Shown here in pieces: positions 40,244-49,583 of a stretch of 64,000 bases of DNA. How positions within the stretch are numbered: the stretch's first letter is position 1; each line of letters opens with the position of its first letter. Under the pieces are notes generated by a model. It did not search any database. It was not told the origin of the DNA and saw only the letters and a program-made list of their open reading frames with translations. Position numbers and translations under genes: made by a program. Origin of the DNA: Bacillus sp. JCM 19034 (GTDB lineage Bacteria; Bacillota; Bacilli; Bacillales; Bacillaceae_D); contig NZ_BAXR01000013.1 of the NCBI RefSeq assembly GCF_001310635.1, positions 1-64,000 of the forward strand, written 5' to 3'.

Positions 40244-41143
40244 ATGAATGGGTTGATCACAATTCGTGGTAAAAAGCTATATGTCGAAACAGCAGGAAAT
40301 GAAAACGCTCCAGTGCTATTATTCCTTCACGGAGGACCAGGTGAGGGTTGCTATTCACATTCATTTTACCAGAAGGAGCGATTGTCTAAGTCAGTTCGGT
40401 GGGTATCGTTCGACCAAAGAGGTGTTCTGCGGTCAGAGCCTTTAGTTAATGATGAAACCTTTCGTTTACAAGATATTATTGAAGATATAGAAGTGCTACG
40501 ACAAAAACTAGGGATAGAGAAATGGGTTGTTTGGGGTCATTCATTTGGAGGGTATTTAGCAATCCTTTATACGCAAGCATATCCTTTATCCGTAGAAGCA
40601 TTGATCTTTGAGAGTCCCTCATTTGATTTAGATTTATCCTTTCGCTCGTTGTTACATGGTGCTGCAAAAGTGTTTGTAACACTTGGTGATGATAATAATG
40701 CAATCAAATCATTACGGTATGCTAATGGCAGTTATTCTACTAATATAAAGGTTGATATGTTTTTGGAGTTAAGTCAAAAATTGGGTTCAAATAAGGATCA
40801 TTTATATTTTCGAGAATACGAAAGTATTTATCCACAACTTGTAATTCCAAAAGAAATACAAGATTTACAAGAACAATCATTTATTCACTTAGATAAGTTA
40901 AAACAAGAAGGACTCATTTATGAATCTTTATTAACTAAGCTACCACATATAAATGTCCCAACACTACTTTTAACGGGAGCTTATGACCTCGTAACGTGTG
41001 AGAAACAAATAAATACCTATCTTGAAAAAGTCCCAAAAGGAGAGCTATACCAATTTGAAAATTCTGGTCATAATCCTAGTTGGGAAGAAGCAGATGCTTT
41101 TTCAGAAAAAATAGTAAATTATATGAAGAGATTGAATCAGTGA
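40244..41143 (+). CDS. Alpha/beta hydrolase, proline iminopeptidase-like
   Basis: 299 residues. The oxyanion motif LFLHGGPGEG is typical of proline iminopeptidases (HGGPG). Then DQRGVLRSEP, nucleophile elbow WGHSFGGYLA (Ser100), acid in LLTGAYDLVT, and His in ENSGHNPSWEE. The cap between about 125 and 230 is helical. AAAGGAG precedes ATG. It may remove N-terminal proline or act on other small amides or esters. Confidence 0.88.
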   Translation: MNGLITIRGKKLYVETAGNENAPVLLFLHGGPGEGCYSHSFYQKERLSKSVRWVSFDQRGVLRSEPLVNDETFRLQDIIEDIEVLRQKLGIEKWVVWGHSFGGYLAILYTQAYPLSVEALIFESPSFDLDLSFRSLLHGAAKVFVTLGDDNNAIKSLRYANGSYSTNIKVDMFLELSQKLGSNKDHLYFREYESIYPQLVIPKEIQDLQEQSFIHLDKLKQEGLIYESLLTKLPHINVPTLLLTGAYDLVTCEKQINTYLEKVPKGELYQFENSGHNPSWEEADAFSEKIVNYMKRLNQ

Positions 41144-41387
41144 CGAATTCATTACGAACTCCGAAAGATTCAACTTGCCGGTACCTTTGCTGTAAATAAA
41201 TTCAACACATCGTCCTAGCTATACATTGTATCTTGTCATCTTCCCTCAACTTCATTTATTTTAACATGCCCACAACGACGGTTATTAAACCTTGTGATTA
41301 AAGACAAATAATAGTAATAAGTATGTCGGATGCTTTCAACAATTAAGGAAATTCTAAAACAGACTAAATAAAGGAGGGAAGATAACG

Positions 41388-42005
41388 TTGTCAACAACTA
41401 CAGATGTTCTTTCAGTCAAAGATGCAATTAAATCACGTCACAGTATTCGTAAGTTTGTTCAAGAAACAATTTCAAAGGAAGATATCGAACGTATTTTTAA
41501 ACTGGTACGTCTAGCACCTAGTGCATGGAACCTTCAACCGTGGAGATTCCATGTTATTATTGACAAGGATTTAAAAGAAAAGCTTAAGGATGCGGCTTAC
41601 GGGCAACAACAAGTGTCTTCTGCCCCTGCGGTAATCCTCGTTACAAGTGATATGGAAGACGTGCTTGATAATATATCTGATACTGTCCACCCCGACCTGA
41701 GTGAAGAACGTCGCAAGGATGAAATCAACAATTTAACGTCGACGTTCCAAGAACAATCAGTGGAAGAACGGGGACAATGGGGGTTAACTCAAACGAATAT
41801 TGCTTTAGGTTTTCTCCTTGTTACCTTAGAAGGACTTGGTTACTCAAGTGTACCGATGCTTGGCTTTGACCAAGATAAAGTAAGAAGTCTGTTAGGATTG
41901 CCTGATCATGTGCGATTCGCCGGAATGGTTCCTTTTGGTCATGCAGATGAGAAAGGGTATCCACATTTCCGTCATGAAGTGGATACGATCGTTCGTTTTC
42001 ATTAA
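41388..42005 (+). CDS. Nitroreductase family FMN oxidoreductase
   Basis: 205 residues. FMN-binding motif IKSRHSIRKFV, then RLAPSAWNLQPWRF, SSAPAVILVTSDME, WGLTQTNIALGFLLVTLEGL and the C-terminal GMVPFGHADEKGYP. The family forms FMN dimers using NAD(P)H to reduce quinones or nitro compounds. TTG start behind AAAGGAGGG. It resembles Bacillus MhqN/YodC-type enzymes, which respond to quinone stress; that subgroup is inference. Single-gene unit with a terminator-like hairpin after it. Confidence 0.9.
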   Translation: MSTTTDVLSVKDAIKSRHSIRKFVQETISKEDIERIFKLVRLAPSAWNLQPWRFHVIIDKDLKEKLKDAAYGQQQVSSAPAVILVTSDMEDVLDNISDTVHPDLSEERRKDEINNLTSTFQEQSVEERGQWGLTQTNIALGFLLVTLEGLGYSSVPMLGFDQDKVRSLLGLPDHVRFAGMVPFGHADEKGYPHFRHEVDTIVRFH

Positions 42006-42011
42006 GTCGTT

Positions 42012-42043
42012 AAGGAAGGAAACGTTATTATCGTTTTCTTCCT
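42012..42043 (+). terminator. Terminator-like hairpin after nitroreductase
   Basis: AGGAAGGAAACG (42012-42023) pairs with CGTTTTCTTCCT (42032-42043) with one wobble. The T-run is weak. Confidence 0.5.
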
Positions 42044-42243
42044 CTTAATTGGTTACAATTACATACAAAGTAATTTATTATAGTTATAACTGCAAGCCCT
42101 CCTTAGCACAACAGGGCTAGTCATAGTTAAAATTAATAAGATAGTACTTACAGACCGGAACAAGAAAGCATATAAGAGTGAGATCACATTTAGGGATGGG
42201 AGTCTCGAGTAATTAATAAATATAAGGAATGAGAGATGTTAGT

Positions 42244-42825
42244 ATGCAAGATACAAATAAATATCCATTGTTATCAGGAAATATTTCATTGGATCTAGTA
42301 AATACAGAGGTAGTAAGATGGGGACAACGATATGATTTATTAACGAATAACGAAGATGTCCTTGATTGGCTAAATGTGGTGAAGAAGGATCATGCCTTTT
42401 GGAATGAGCATTTGTTTAAATCTGTTCAGAATCGTGTAAACGAAGTAGCATCAAGTATTCTAGAATTGCGGAAGGTTATCAGAACAGAATTTGAAGCTAT
42501 CGTAGAAACTCAGCTCATTTCAAAAGACTTTATTCATTTTTTAGAAAAGAACATTGAAAAAGCACCGATTACGTATAAATTGATTGATCATAAATTAATT
42601 CCTAATCCTATTGGAGAGATTGAGGATGTACTTATATCGTTGATTGCTCTTGATGTCTTAACTTTAATTGAAGCAAATAAACTGACTTATTTGAAGAGAT
42701 GCCGAAATCCAGAGTGTGTCCTTTTATTTATAGATGTAAGTGGGAGACGTAAATGGTGTTCTATGAAAATATGTGGAAATCGCAAAAAAAGTGGCAAGGT
42801 TTCATCATCGAAAATTAAAAGATGA
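42244..42825 (+). CDS. ABATE/CGNR zinc-finger domain protein
   Basis: About 193 residues. The N-terminal ABATE-like part reads SLDLVNTEVVRWGQRYDLL. The C-terminal CGNR treble-clef finger is YLKRCRNPECVLLFIDVSGR then RKWCSMKICGNRKK, with four Cys ligands. Such proteins are thought to be transcriptional regulators, often responding to stress. ATG 42244 is used; ATG 42229, in the same frame, abuts AAGGA with no spacer. Target unknown. Confidence 0.85.
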   Translation: MQDTNKYPLLSGNISLDLVNTEVVRWGQRYDLLTNNEDVLDWLNVVKKDHAFWNEHLFKSVQNRVNEVASSILELRKVIRTEFEAIVETQLISKDFIHFLEKNIEKAPITYKLIDHKLIPNPIGEIEDVLISLIALDVLTLIEANKLTYLKRCRNPECVLLFIDVSGRRKWCSMKICGNRKKSGKVSSSKIKR

Positions 42826-43276
42826 CTAAAGAAAGAATTAACTATCACTATTTGCACACTATTACAATTTTTTGTTTTTCAGACAAAACAAAAGAAGCTA
42901 AATGCCCATTATTGCAACACCAACAACGGAAAGATAATTCTCGCTGAACGACATCTTATAAAAGATAAGCCAAGCGAATGAGGCTTTGTTTATTTTTTTC
43001 AAATTTTTTATAGATTTTTTGGCATTTAATGCTAAAATGAGAATTATTAAGTTCTTTGTTCAAAGATAAGAATGCATAAAAATTCGCAGGAGCAGGTGTG
43101 GGAAGAATCGAGGAAGCTGTGGGCAAATTCAAAGGAGAGCGACGGCTTCGCGTGAACCCCACTTTCAAAAAAATAAAACCATTGTAACGGCTCCACACGT
43201 CGCTTATAAGAAAAGACGCTTGTGTTTTTTTAAAACTAACTTGGTAGTAAAATTCTACTAGAGGATGGAGGGAAAT
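42826..43276. other. Intergenic region with terminator-like hairpin and a coding-like remnant
   Basis: AAGCC (about 42967-42971) and GGCTT (42981-42985) form a short stem followed by a T-rich run. At about 43085-43185 the plus strand is open and reads AGAGVGRIEEAVGKFKGERR then LRVNPTFKKIKPL, without start or ribosome binding site. It is more GC-rich than its surroundings and may be a gene tail left by rearrangement. Confidence 0.3.
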
Positions 43277-43822
43277 ATGCTATTGGAATTGAATAAAACT
43301 AGAAATGAATTGTCTGTAAAAGGAAAAAACGGGATGGGGTTTTTATTATCGGCTATTGTAATTTGGTCAATAATCACAATAATTTTCTTACAACCAATAG
43401 AAATACAACAAAAAAACATATTTATGCTTTGCTCAACAGGTTTAATGTTCCCATTATCAATCGCTATGTCTTCTTTAATAAAAGCAGAATGGACGTTTAA
43501 GAACATCCCATTAGGTGAACTTGGACTTTTTTTGAACCTAGCTCAGATTATCTATTTTCCAATACTCATCTGGGGAATGATAAAAAGTCCAACAGACGCA
43601 GTTATGTTTTTTGCAATTATTACAGGTGCTCACTTTTTTCCTTACGGGTGGTTTTATAACGCCAAGCCTTATTATATAATGGCACCAGTAATATCTGTGG
43701 TGATTTTAGCTTTAGGTATATTTTTAAATGGTGATCAACTATGGCTGATACCGCTTTCTATGGCTATTATTTTATTCATATTATTCTTTTTGAATTATTT
43801 AGATTATAAGAAAAAATCTTAA
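43277..43822 (+). CDS. Membrane protein, DUF7010-like
   Basis: About 181 residues with six membrane segments (GMGFLLSAIVIWSIITIIFL, IFMLCSTGLMFPLSIAMSSL, GLFLNLAQIIYFPILIWGMI, AVMFFAIITGAHFFPYGWFY). ATG 43277 follows GGAGGG by 4 nt; an ATG at 43265 overlaps that site. The HFFPYGW motif fits a small Bacillus family of unknown function. A perfect terminator follows. Confidence 0.7.
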   Translation: MLLELNKTRNELSVKGKNGMGFLLSAIVIWSIITIIFLQPIEIQQKNIFMLCSTGLMFPLSIAMSSLIKAEWTFKNIPLGELGLFLNLAQIIYFPILIWGMIKSPTDAVMFFAIITGAHFFPYGWFYNAKPYYIMAPVISVVILALGIFLNGDQLWLIPLSMAIILFILFFLNYLDYKKKS

Positions 43823-43876
43823 TGATAATACTTTGCTAACGAGGGAGTTAGCTTAACAAGGGTTGAAAATATCAAT

Positions 43877-43910
43877 AAAAACGCACAGATGTTAAAATCT
43901 GTGCGTTTTT
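43877..43910. terminator. Strong bidirectional terminator
   Basis: Perfect 14-bp inverted repeat (AAAAACGCACAGAT at 43877-43890, ATCTGTGCGTTTTT at 43897-43910) around GTTAAA, with A/T runs on both flanks. Confidence 0.85.
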
Positions 43911-44105
43911 GTATACCACTATAGTGTTAATTCGTTTGGAATTGGAATGCTTAATACACTGTTATTTAACTTGTGAATTCGCTTTTTTCCTTCCAAAACT
44001 AAACGTGTTAGATCTATAGTTGGTTCTTGTTGTTTTAACTAACTGTTAAATTTAACTTTGACAGGTTAGTTTTGTTTGTGTAGAATGAAGTGGGAGGGGA
44101 TTACA

Positions 44106-44591
44106 ATGGGGACTGAACCGGCAATCAATCGTGAAAGGTACTTTTTGAAAATGAAAGGAACAGGAAGAAGTCTATTACAAGTCAATGTAGGGGACTCTCT
44201 AACAGGCTTAGCTGGTGGATTTCTAACAATTGTTGCGTTACTTTACTTAACTAATATGACTTCTTCTTCATGGTTAATGGCTCCATTTGGTGCAAGCTGT
44301 GTGTTAGTGTTTGGGATTTGGAACTCACCATTATCACAACCACGAAATGTAATCGGTGGTCATTTCATTTCAACATTTATAGGTTTATTTATGTATCATC
44401 TATTTGGAAATGAACCATGGACCATTGCATTAGCAGTTGGTTTAGCGATTGCACTGATGATGTTAACGAAAACAACTCATCCGTCGGCTGGGGCAGATCC
44501 ACTTGTTGTTATACTATGGGCATATAGTTGGAATTATTTATTATCTCCTGTTCAATTCGGCTCCATTATGATCGTGATTTTTGCATTGTAG
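44106..44591 (+). CDS. HPP family membrane protein (possible frame break at the end)
   Basis: About 161 residues with four to five membrane segments. The HPP family landmarks are MAPFGASCVLVFGIWNSPLS, QPRNVIGGHFISTFIGL and TKTTHPSAGADPLVVILW. HPP proteins are small integral membrane proteins; one branch is linked to nitrite uptake. ATG 44106 lies behind GGGAGGGG. The gene ends abruptly in the last helix (IMIVIFAL). A neighbouring frame continues VVTVLSNILGIIRRE, so one more base loss may lie near 44588. Confidence 0.8.
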   Translation: MGTEPAINRERYFLKMKGTGRSLLQVNVGDSLTGLAGGFLTIVALLYLTNMTSSSWLMAPFGASCVLVFGIWNSPLSQPRNVIGGHFISTFIGLFMYHLFGNEPWTIALAVGLAIALMMLTKTTHPSAGADPLVVILWAYSWNYLLSPVQFGSIMIVIFAL

Positions 44592-44636
44592 TAACAGTTT
44601 TATCCAACATTTTGGGAATAATTAGGAGGGAATGTA

Positions 44637-45110
44637 ATGGAACATTATCTTTTCAAGCAATTGCAATTTGTTCGTGAAAATACACTCAGTCAAGTTGCAG
44701 GTATGAAAGAAGCAGAATCACGATTCATACCAAAAGGTTTTAATAATAATGTTAAATGGAATTTAGGACATGTGTATGTGGTAAACGAAAAGTTCTGTTT
44801 CGAACTTGCGGGAGGAGAAGCTCATTTACACAATGAATTTGTGACATTGTTTGGTACTGGTACAATGCCGACTGAATGGGGAAATCAAGAGTTGCCCACG
44901 ATCGATGAATTAATTCAATTACTAAGCAATCAATTAAACAGAACTGAGCAGTATTTAGAAGGTCGGTTAGATGATGAAATACAGCCCTACACGACATCTA
45001 CAGGTCTCACGCTATCAACAGTGAAAGAATTAATTAGCTTTTGTCTATATCATGAAGGAATGCATTTTGATGCAATTAAATCAATTAATAGAATGATTCA
45101 AAATAAATAA
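44637..45110 (+). CDS. DinB-like four-helix metalloprotein
   Basis: 157 residues. Four amphipathic helices with the three His positions typical of DinB/YfiT proteins: WNLGHVYVVNEKF and the paired LYHEGMHFDAIKSINR. They bind a divalent metal, and some are thiol transferases. AGGAGGG precedes ATG. It lies 45 bp after the HPP gene. Confidence 0.85.
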   Translation: MEHYLFKQLQFVRENTLSQVAGMKEAESRFIPKGFNNNVKWNLGHVYVVNEKFCFELAGGEAHLHNEFVTLFGTGTMPTEWGNQELPTIDELIQLLSNQLNRTEQYLEGRLDDEIQPYTTSTGLTLSTVKELISFCLYHEGMHFDAIKSINRMIQNK

Positions 45111-45296
45111 AGCTCGTTCTAATTTGGTTGAATTGAGTAGGAATTGTCGTTCGGCAGTTCTTATTCTTTTTGAATATGGAACCATACTTCATGACCATGA
45201 AAAATTCATTGCTAAGAGAGCTGAGCTAATGGTTGAACTAAAAGAGCTTTGATATGATACGAAGCAACGAAAGACCTTTATAAAATAAGAGATCAG

Positions 45297-46202
45297 TTAA
45301 TTCCTTCGCCATTCACAACTAATGACAAGCGTTTCCTTTTCTTTATAGGCTTTAACCTCGCCATTCATTTTTTCCATTAAGCTTTTTACGATAGACAAGC
45401 CCAAACCAGCGTGATGAGTAGAACGTGCCTGGTCCGCCATATAAAACCGATCAAATAGCAGCTCCACCTCTTGTTCCTTCAAATTCGGAGCATCATTTTT
45501 AATGATGAACAACATCTTCTCATCCTCGTCTATTAGCTCAATCGTAATGTTATCTTCGGCATACGTCATCGCATTAGAGATTAGGTTCTCTAAAATTCTA
45601 GTAATCGCCAGTCGATCTGCACAAATCCAAACATCATGATCAGGCATTTGAACGGTTGGTTCAATCTGTTTGTGATCGATGCGGTCATAAAAACCAAAAA
45701 GTGTCTCAATCATTACGTTTCTAACATTGATTCGCTCTTGGTTCAATTGATAATCCGCTGATTCGATGACGGACAGTTCAAAGAAACTGTGAAGCAATGA
45801 TTCTAATGTTTTTGCCCGTTTTAAGGCAACCGATAAATGGGCTTGTCGTTCCTTTTGCTCGATTTCATCAGCTTGTGCCAGCTGTAAATAGCCAATGATG
45901 CTCGTCAATGGAGTGCGTAAGTCATGGGACATTGTGGAAATTGCTGTTTTTAGTTCGTTTTCTGTTCGTTGTTTGTTTGCTTTGATCGTTTTGAGTGTAT
46001 CAATCACGTTGTTCGTTTCTTCCGCTAATGCCTCTAGTTCGGAGTCGATCAATGACATGCTAAGTTTCTTATTTGTTTCGTTGTTGTTATAAGCAATAAG
46101 TTGAGCAGTCATTGCTTTTATTTGTGTTTTTAACGAGCGTAGACGTATGAAAGTGAATAGGACTGTTGCTATTAAAATAGTAATAATGATCCAGCTATAC
46201 AT
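45297..46202 (-). CDS. Sensor histidine kinase of an ABC-transporter-linked two-component system
   Basis: About 301 residues. A single N-terminal membrane helix (WIIITILIATVLFTFIRL) and no extracytoplasmic sensor, then HisKA with phospho-acceptor His93 in TMSHDLRTPLTSIIGYL, and HATPase with NLISNAMTYAEDNI and HHAGLGLSIVKSLMEKMNG. Kinases without an input domain usually sense through a partner transporter. It is last in the operon response regulator, ATPase, permease, kinase. AAAGGA precedes ATG. Confidence 0.9.
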   Translation of the reverse strand: MYSWIIITILIATVLFTFIRLRSLKTQIKAMTAQLIAYNNNETNKKLSMSLIDSELEALAEETNNVIDTLKTIKANKQRTENELKTAISTMSHDLRTPLTSIIGYLQLAQADEIEQKERQAHLSVALKRAKTLESLLHSFFELSVIESADYQLNQERINVRNVMIETLFGFYDRIDHKQIEPTVQMPDHDVWICADRLAITRILENLISNAMTYAEDNITIELIDEDEKMLFIIKNDAPNLKEQEVELLFDRFYMADQARSTHHAGLGLSIVKSLMEKMNGEVKAYKEKETLVISCEWRRN

Positions 46203-46216
46203 CTACGCTCATTCCT

Positions 46217-47023
46217 TTACTTTAATTCTTTTCTTTCAAATAGAGTGACACCCACGGTTGATGAAGCCACTATTGTTATTAAGCTACCTAATATCCCTTT
46301 TGTGATTTCCCACGTAGTTTGTGGTAGTTCCGCAACTGCAACCAATTGATAAAAGAACGTCAATTGATATAAATCAGCCATAAACGGATTGTTTCTAGCT
46401 GAAAAAACAAGGACTATCCATAAGCCACCGACGACGACAATGGATAACGTGATCGTTTTTCCGCTTTCCTCAACTAGGAAGGCAAGCAAGGCAATAATAG
46501 AACAATAGCCTATCACATGCACAAGATAGAGCCAAAACGTTCTGATCATATCCAATATTCCTTCACTACCAGCCCAAAAGCTGAAGAGAAGAGACATACC
46601 GACCGTAATTAGTAGTGAATAAACGGTTAAGATGATAATGATCCCACTAGTAAAGGTGATCCATTTAGCTGTATAAATATATAATCGTTCGTTTCCACAT
46701 ACAATGGCATTTTTGAAGGCACCAGAACGATAGTCATTTGAGATGAAGAAACCAGCTAACACGCTTATGATCACAAGCAAGAGCACTGGATTATTCCATA
46801 ATGTCGAGTAAAAGGATTCCATTCCTGACATATGAAAATGCTGGTCCGGAGTTGCTTGCATAATGGAAAAACCGTCATAAATTTCAACATACAGCACGTT
46901 ATGAGTAGCGAGGATAAATAGCGTTACTAAACTGATTGCTACTACAATAGATAATCCAATTAGGATTTGAAATGTCCGATTTTTTCTTAGTTTGACGAAT
47001 TCTGCTTTGATTAAATTATACAC
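46217..47023 (-). CDS. ABC-2 type transporter permease
   Basis: About 268 residues with six membrane segments (FQILIGLSIVVAISLVTLFI, VLLLVIISVLAGFFISNDYR, WITFTSGIIIILTVYSLLIT, VIGYCSIIALLAFLVEESGK). The motif FFISNDYRSGAFKN is typical of permeases in bacitracin and lantibiotic self-protection exporters. GTG 47021-47023 is preferred, 6 nt after GGGGGTG; it overlaps the ATPase end. Partner of the ATPase upstream. Confidence 0.87.
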   Translation of the reverse strand: MYNLIKAEFVKLRKNRTFQILIGLSIVVAISLVTLFILATHNVLYVEIYDGFSIMQATPDQHFHMSGMESFYSTLWNNPVLLLVIISVLAGFFISNDYRSGAFKNAIVCGNERLYIYTAKWITFTSGIIIILTVYSLLITVGMSLLFSFWAGSEGILDMIRTFWLYLVHVIGYCSIIALLAFLVEESGKTITLSIVVVGGLWIVLVFSARNNPFMADLYQLTFFYQLVAVAELPQTTWEITKGILGSLITIVASSTVGVTLFERKELK

Positions 47024-47939
47024 GGTTGACACCCCCAATTAACCGTGTATAGTACGTTTCTAAATCATCACCAGCTGGTGTGAACTCCTCAATCACCAAT
47101 CCGGCTTTCACCAAAACTGTGGAGACGAGTTGGGGTTCTTCGGTAAATTGATACAGCTTTAGTATCCCTTCACTGTGAACTTCAAATTTTGTCGTCTTTA
47201 ATTTTGTTTCTAGAACGGTTGATGCTAGTTTTGGATTATTGACTTTTATTCTAATATGTTTCTTGCATTTTTCATGTAATTCGTTAAGGCTTAATTGTTC
47301 GATCAGTTGCCCTTGATGGATAATGCCAAAACGGGTTGCCAGCATGGAAAGTTCGCTTAAAATATGACTGGAAATTAAAATGGTCAATCCATACTCTTTG
47401 TTCAATTTCAACAACAAGTTGCGGATATCCTGTATGCCTGTCGGATCTAAGCCATTGGTGGGTTCATCTAATATAAGAAATTCAGGATCACCGAGCATCG
47501 CTCCTGCGATTGCTAGTCGTTGTTTCATACCTAATGAAAAGTTCTCAACTTTTTTAGTTCCTGTATGTTCTAAACCTACTAGCTTCAGAATTTTTACAAT
47601 AGATGCTTTGCCTGGAATCCCTTTTTGTAAACGCAGCACCTCTAGGTTGTCAGTAGCAGACATATGATCGTAAAGGGCAGGGGTTTCGATGATCGCCCCC
47701 ATTCGTTTACGAGCCTTAACTTTTTTGCGTTCATCAGCAGAACCAAATAACGTGAACGTCCCTTTTGATGGAAAACTTAATCCCGCAATGATACGAAGTA
47801 GTGTTGTTTTTCCTGCTCCATTTTGTCCGATAAAGCCGTAAATATCACCTTGATCGATGGTGAGGGTAACATTATCGAGAGCAAGATTTTTTTTGAAAGT
47901 TTTTGAAATGTGATTCATTTGCAAAACGGGTGTATGCAT
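47016..47939 (-). CDS. ABC transporter ATPase, BcrA/lantibiotic-protection type
   Basis: About 307 residues, intact. Walker A GFIGQNGAGKTTLLRIIAGL, signature NFSLGMKQRLAIAGAML, Walker B EFLILDEPTNGLD, H-loop ISSHILSEL. The degenerate LSGG (FSLGMKQR) and the C-terminal tail fit the BcrA/NatA group of exporters. GGAGG lies upstream of ATG. With the permease it forms the exporter of the 45.3-48.7 kb operon. Confidence 0.92.
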   Translation of the reverse strand: MHTPVLQMNHISKTFKKNLALDNVTLTIDQGDIYGFIGQNGAGKTTLLRIIAGLSFPSKGTFTLFGSADERKKVKARKRMGAIIETPALYDHMSATDNLEVLRLQKGIPGKASIVKILKLVGLEHTGTKKVENFSLGMKQRLAIAGAMLGDPEFLILDEPTNGLDPTGIQDIRNLLLKLNKEYGLTILISSHILSELSMLATRFGIIHQGQLIEQLSLNELHEKCKKHIRIKVNNPKLASTVLETKLKTTKFEVHSEGILKLYQFTEEPQLVSTVLVKAGLVIEEFTPAGDDLETYYTRLIGGVNRV

Positions 47940-48026
47940 GCCATCATTCGCCTCCTTAAATTGTCCCTGGTACTAATCGTAAAGGCGAGTTGTGAATAAA
48001 ATCTTAAGTGTATTCTTAAGAAAACC

Positions 48027-48719
48027 TTAATTTTTGAGGCGATATCCCATCCCCCAAACCGTTTCTATGTATACTTCGTTAGGGTTGGCTTGGGCAAGCT
48101 TCGATCTTAAATGACTCATGTGAACATTGACGATATTTTCATCCCCATAATAAGCTTCTTTCCAAACACTCTCATAAAGGTTTGCTTTCGAGTAAATCTT
48201 CTCAGGGCTGGAGAGAAGAAGAACTAAAATCGCGTATTCTCTAGCCGTTAATTTCAACGGTGATCCGTTGACAAGTACCGTTCTTCTATTAAGATCGATG
48301 ATGATATCTTTATACGTTAATTCTTTTTTTTGTAAGATCCCTTGAGTTCGTTGCTTTCGTCTTAACTGAACATGAATACGTGCAGATACTTCGTTGACAT
48401 CAAAAGGTTTCGTAATGTAATCGTCTGCTCCAAACTGCAAGCAATCGATTTTGGATTGTTGCTCACCCTTTGCAGAAATAATGATAATCGGTACAGCACT
48501 TTTTTGAACGATCTCGGTGAGTACGTCTTCTCCAGATTTTCCTGGGAGCATTAAGTCTAAGAGTACTAGATCCCAGTTTTGTTTTTCGATATATAGCATG
48601 GCTTCTGTACCTGAATAAGCTGGTTGTGCGAAACAATTAAGCTTACGAATAATATTACATAATAGTTGATTAATATCTTCATCATCTTCTACGATTAAAA
48701 TATTTGCCTCTTCGCTCAT
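48027..48719 (-). CDS. OmpR-family response regulator
   Basis: 230 residues. Receiver domain with acidic pocket EDD (11-13), phospho-acceptor Asp55 in LVLLDLMLPGKSG and Lys in ADDYITKPFD. The winged-helix domain follows from about 130 (KLTAREYAILVLLLSSPEKI, VNVHMSHLRSKLAQ, IETVWGMGYRLKN). First gene of the minus-strand operon with ABC exporter and kinase; it diverges from a second two-component system at 48900. Confidence 0.95.
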   Translation of the reverse strand: MSEEANILIVEDDEDINQLLCNIIRKLNCFAQPAYSGTEAMLYIEKQNWDLVLLDLMLPGKSGEDVLTEIVQKSAVPIIIISAKGEQQSKIDCLQFGADDYITKPFDVNEVSARIHVQLRRKQRTQGILQKKELTYKDIIIDLNRRTVLVNGSPLKLTAREYAILVLLLSSPEKIYSKANLYESVWKEAYYGDENIVNVHMSHLRSKLAQANPNEVYIETVWGMGYRLKN

Positions 48720-48899
48720 ATTTTCACCTTCATTTAGGGTATTATTAACTTAATAGTAAATGTAAATGGTAGAAAAGTCCAAAGGAGAAGCAGCAATTTC
48801 TAATCACATAAACCATGTTCAATTAGTGAAAACATCAGTTTACTTAGCAACTTATAAATTGTATAGTGTTTGTATTTACTTTGATGAGGTGAGGAGACA

Positions 48900-49581
48900 G
48901 TGAAAATTCTACTTGTAGAAGATGACCGAACAATTGCTTCAGGACTGGAATATTCATTAAACAGGATCAATTTGAGACGATCCTTTGTTATGAGGCCACT
49001 TGTGCAACTAAAATCATTCATGATCAGTTACATATGATTGATTTATGTTTGTTTGATCTATCACTGCCGGGTGGTAGTGGGTATGAGTTATGCAAATTAG
49101 TAAAGGACACTAGTGATATTCCTGTCATTTTTTGACAGCGATAGATGATGAAGTGAATGTTGTCATGGGTCTAGATATGGGTGCAGATGATTATATAACG
49201 AAGCCATTTCGGGTGAGGGAACTATTGTCAAGAATTCGTACGGTGTTACGGCGCTATAAAAAACAACCTCAACCGAAAACGACCATTGATATTGAACAGA
49301 TTCAAATCAATACATTAGAAGGAAAAGTGTATAAACATGGAAAGGAAGTGCTCGTTACGGCGTTGGAGTATCGACTTCTTCTAATCTTCGCAGCTCATAT
49401 CGGCCAAGTGTTGACGAGAACGCAGCTATTGGAACGAATTTGGGATGTGGCAGGGGACTTCGTAAACGATAATACCTTAACCGTTTACATTAAACGGCTA
49501 CGTGAGAAGTTGGAGGACAATCCGCAAAAACCTACGATTATTAAAACCGTCCGTGGGCTAGGGTATAAGGTAGGTGAGTAG
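48900..49581 (+). CDS. OmpR-family response regulator (two frame breaks)
   Basis: About 227 residues. Start GTG behind GAGGTGAGGAG. The receiver reads KILLVEDDRTIASGLEYSL; one A is missing near 48965. It continues QDQFETILCYEATCATKI and DLCLFDLSLPGGSGYELCK with the acceptor Asp; one T is missing in a six-T run near 49134, after which LTAIDDEVNVVMGLDMGADD follows. The winged helix ends VKTVRGLGYKVGE-like. The kinase gene starts 2 bp after the stop, and an ABC transporter follows. Likely antimicrobial-peptide or envelope stress regulator. Confidence 0.9.
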
Positions 49582-49583
49582 CA

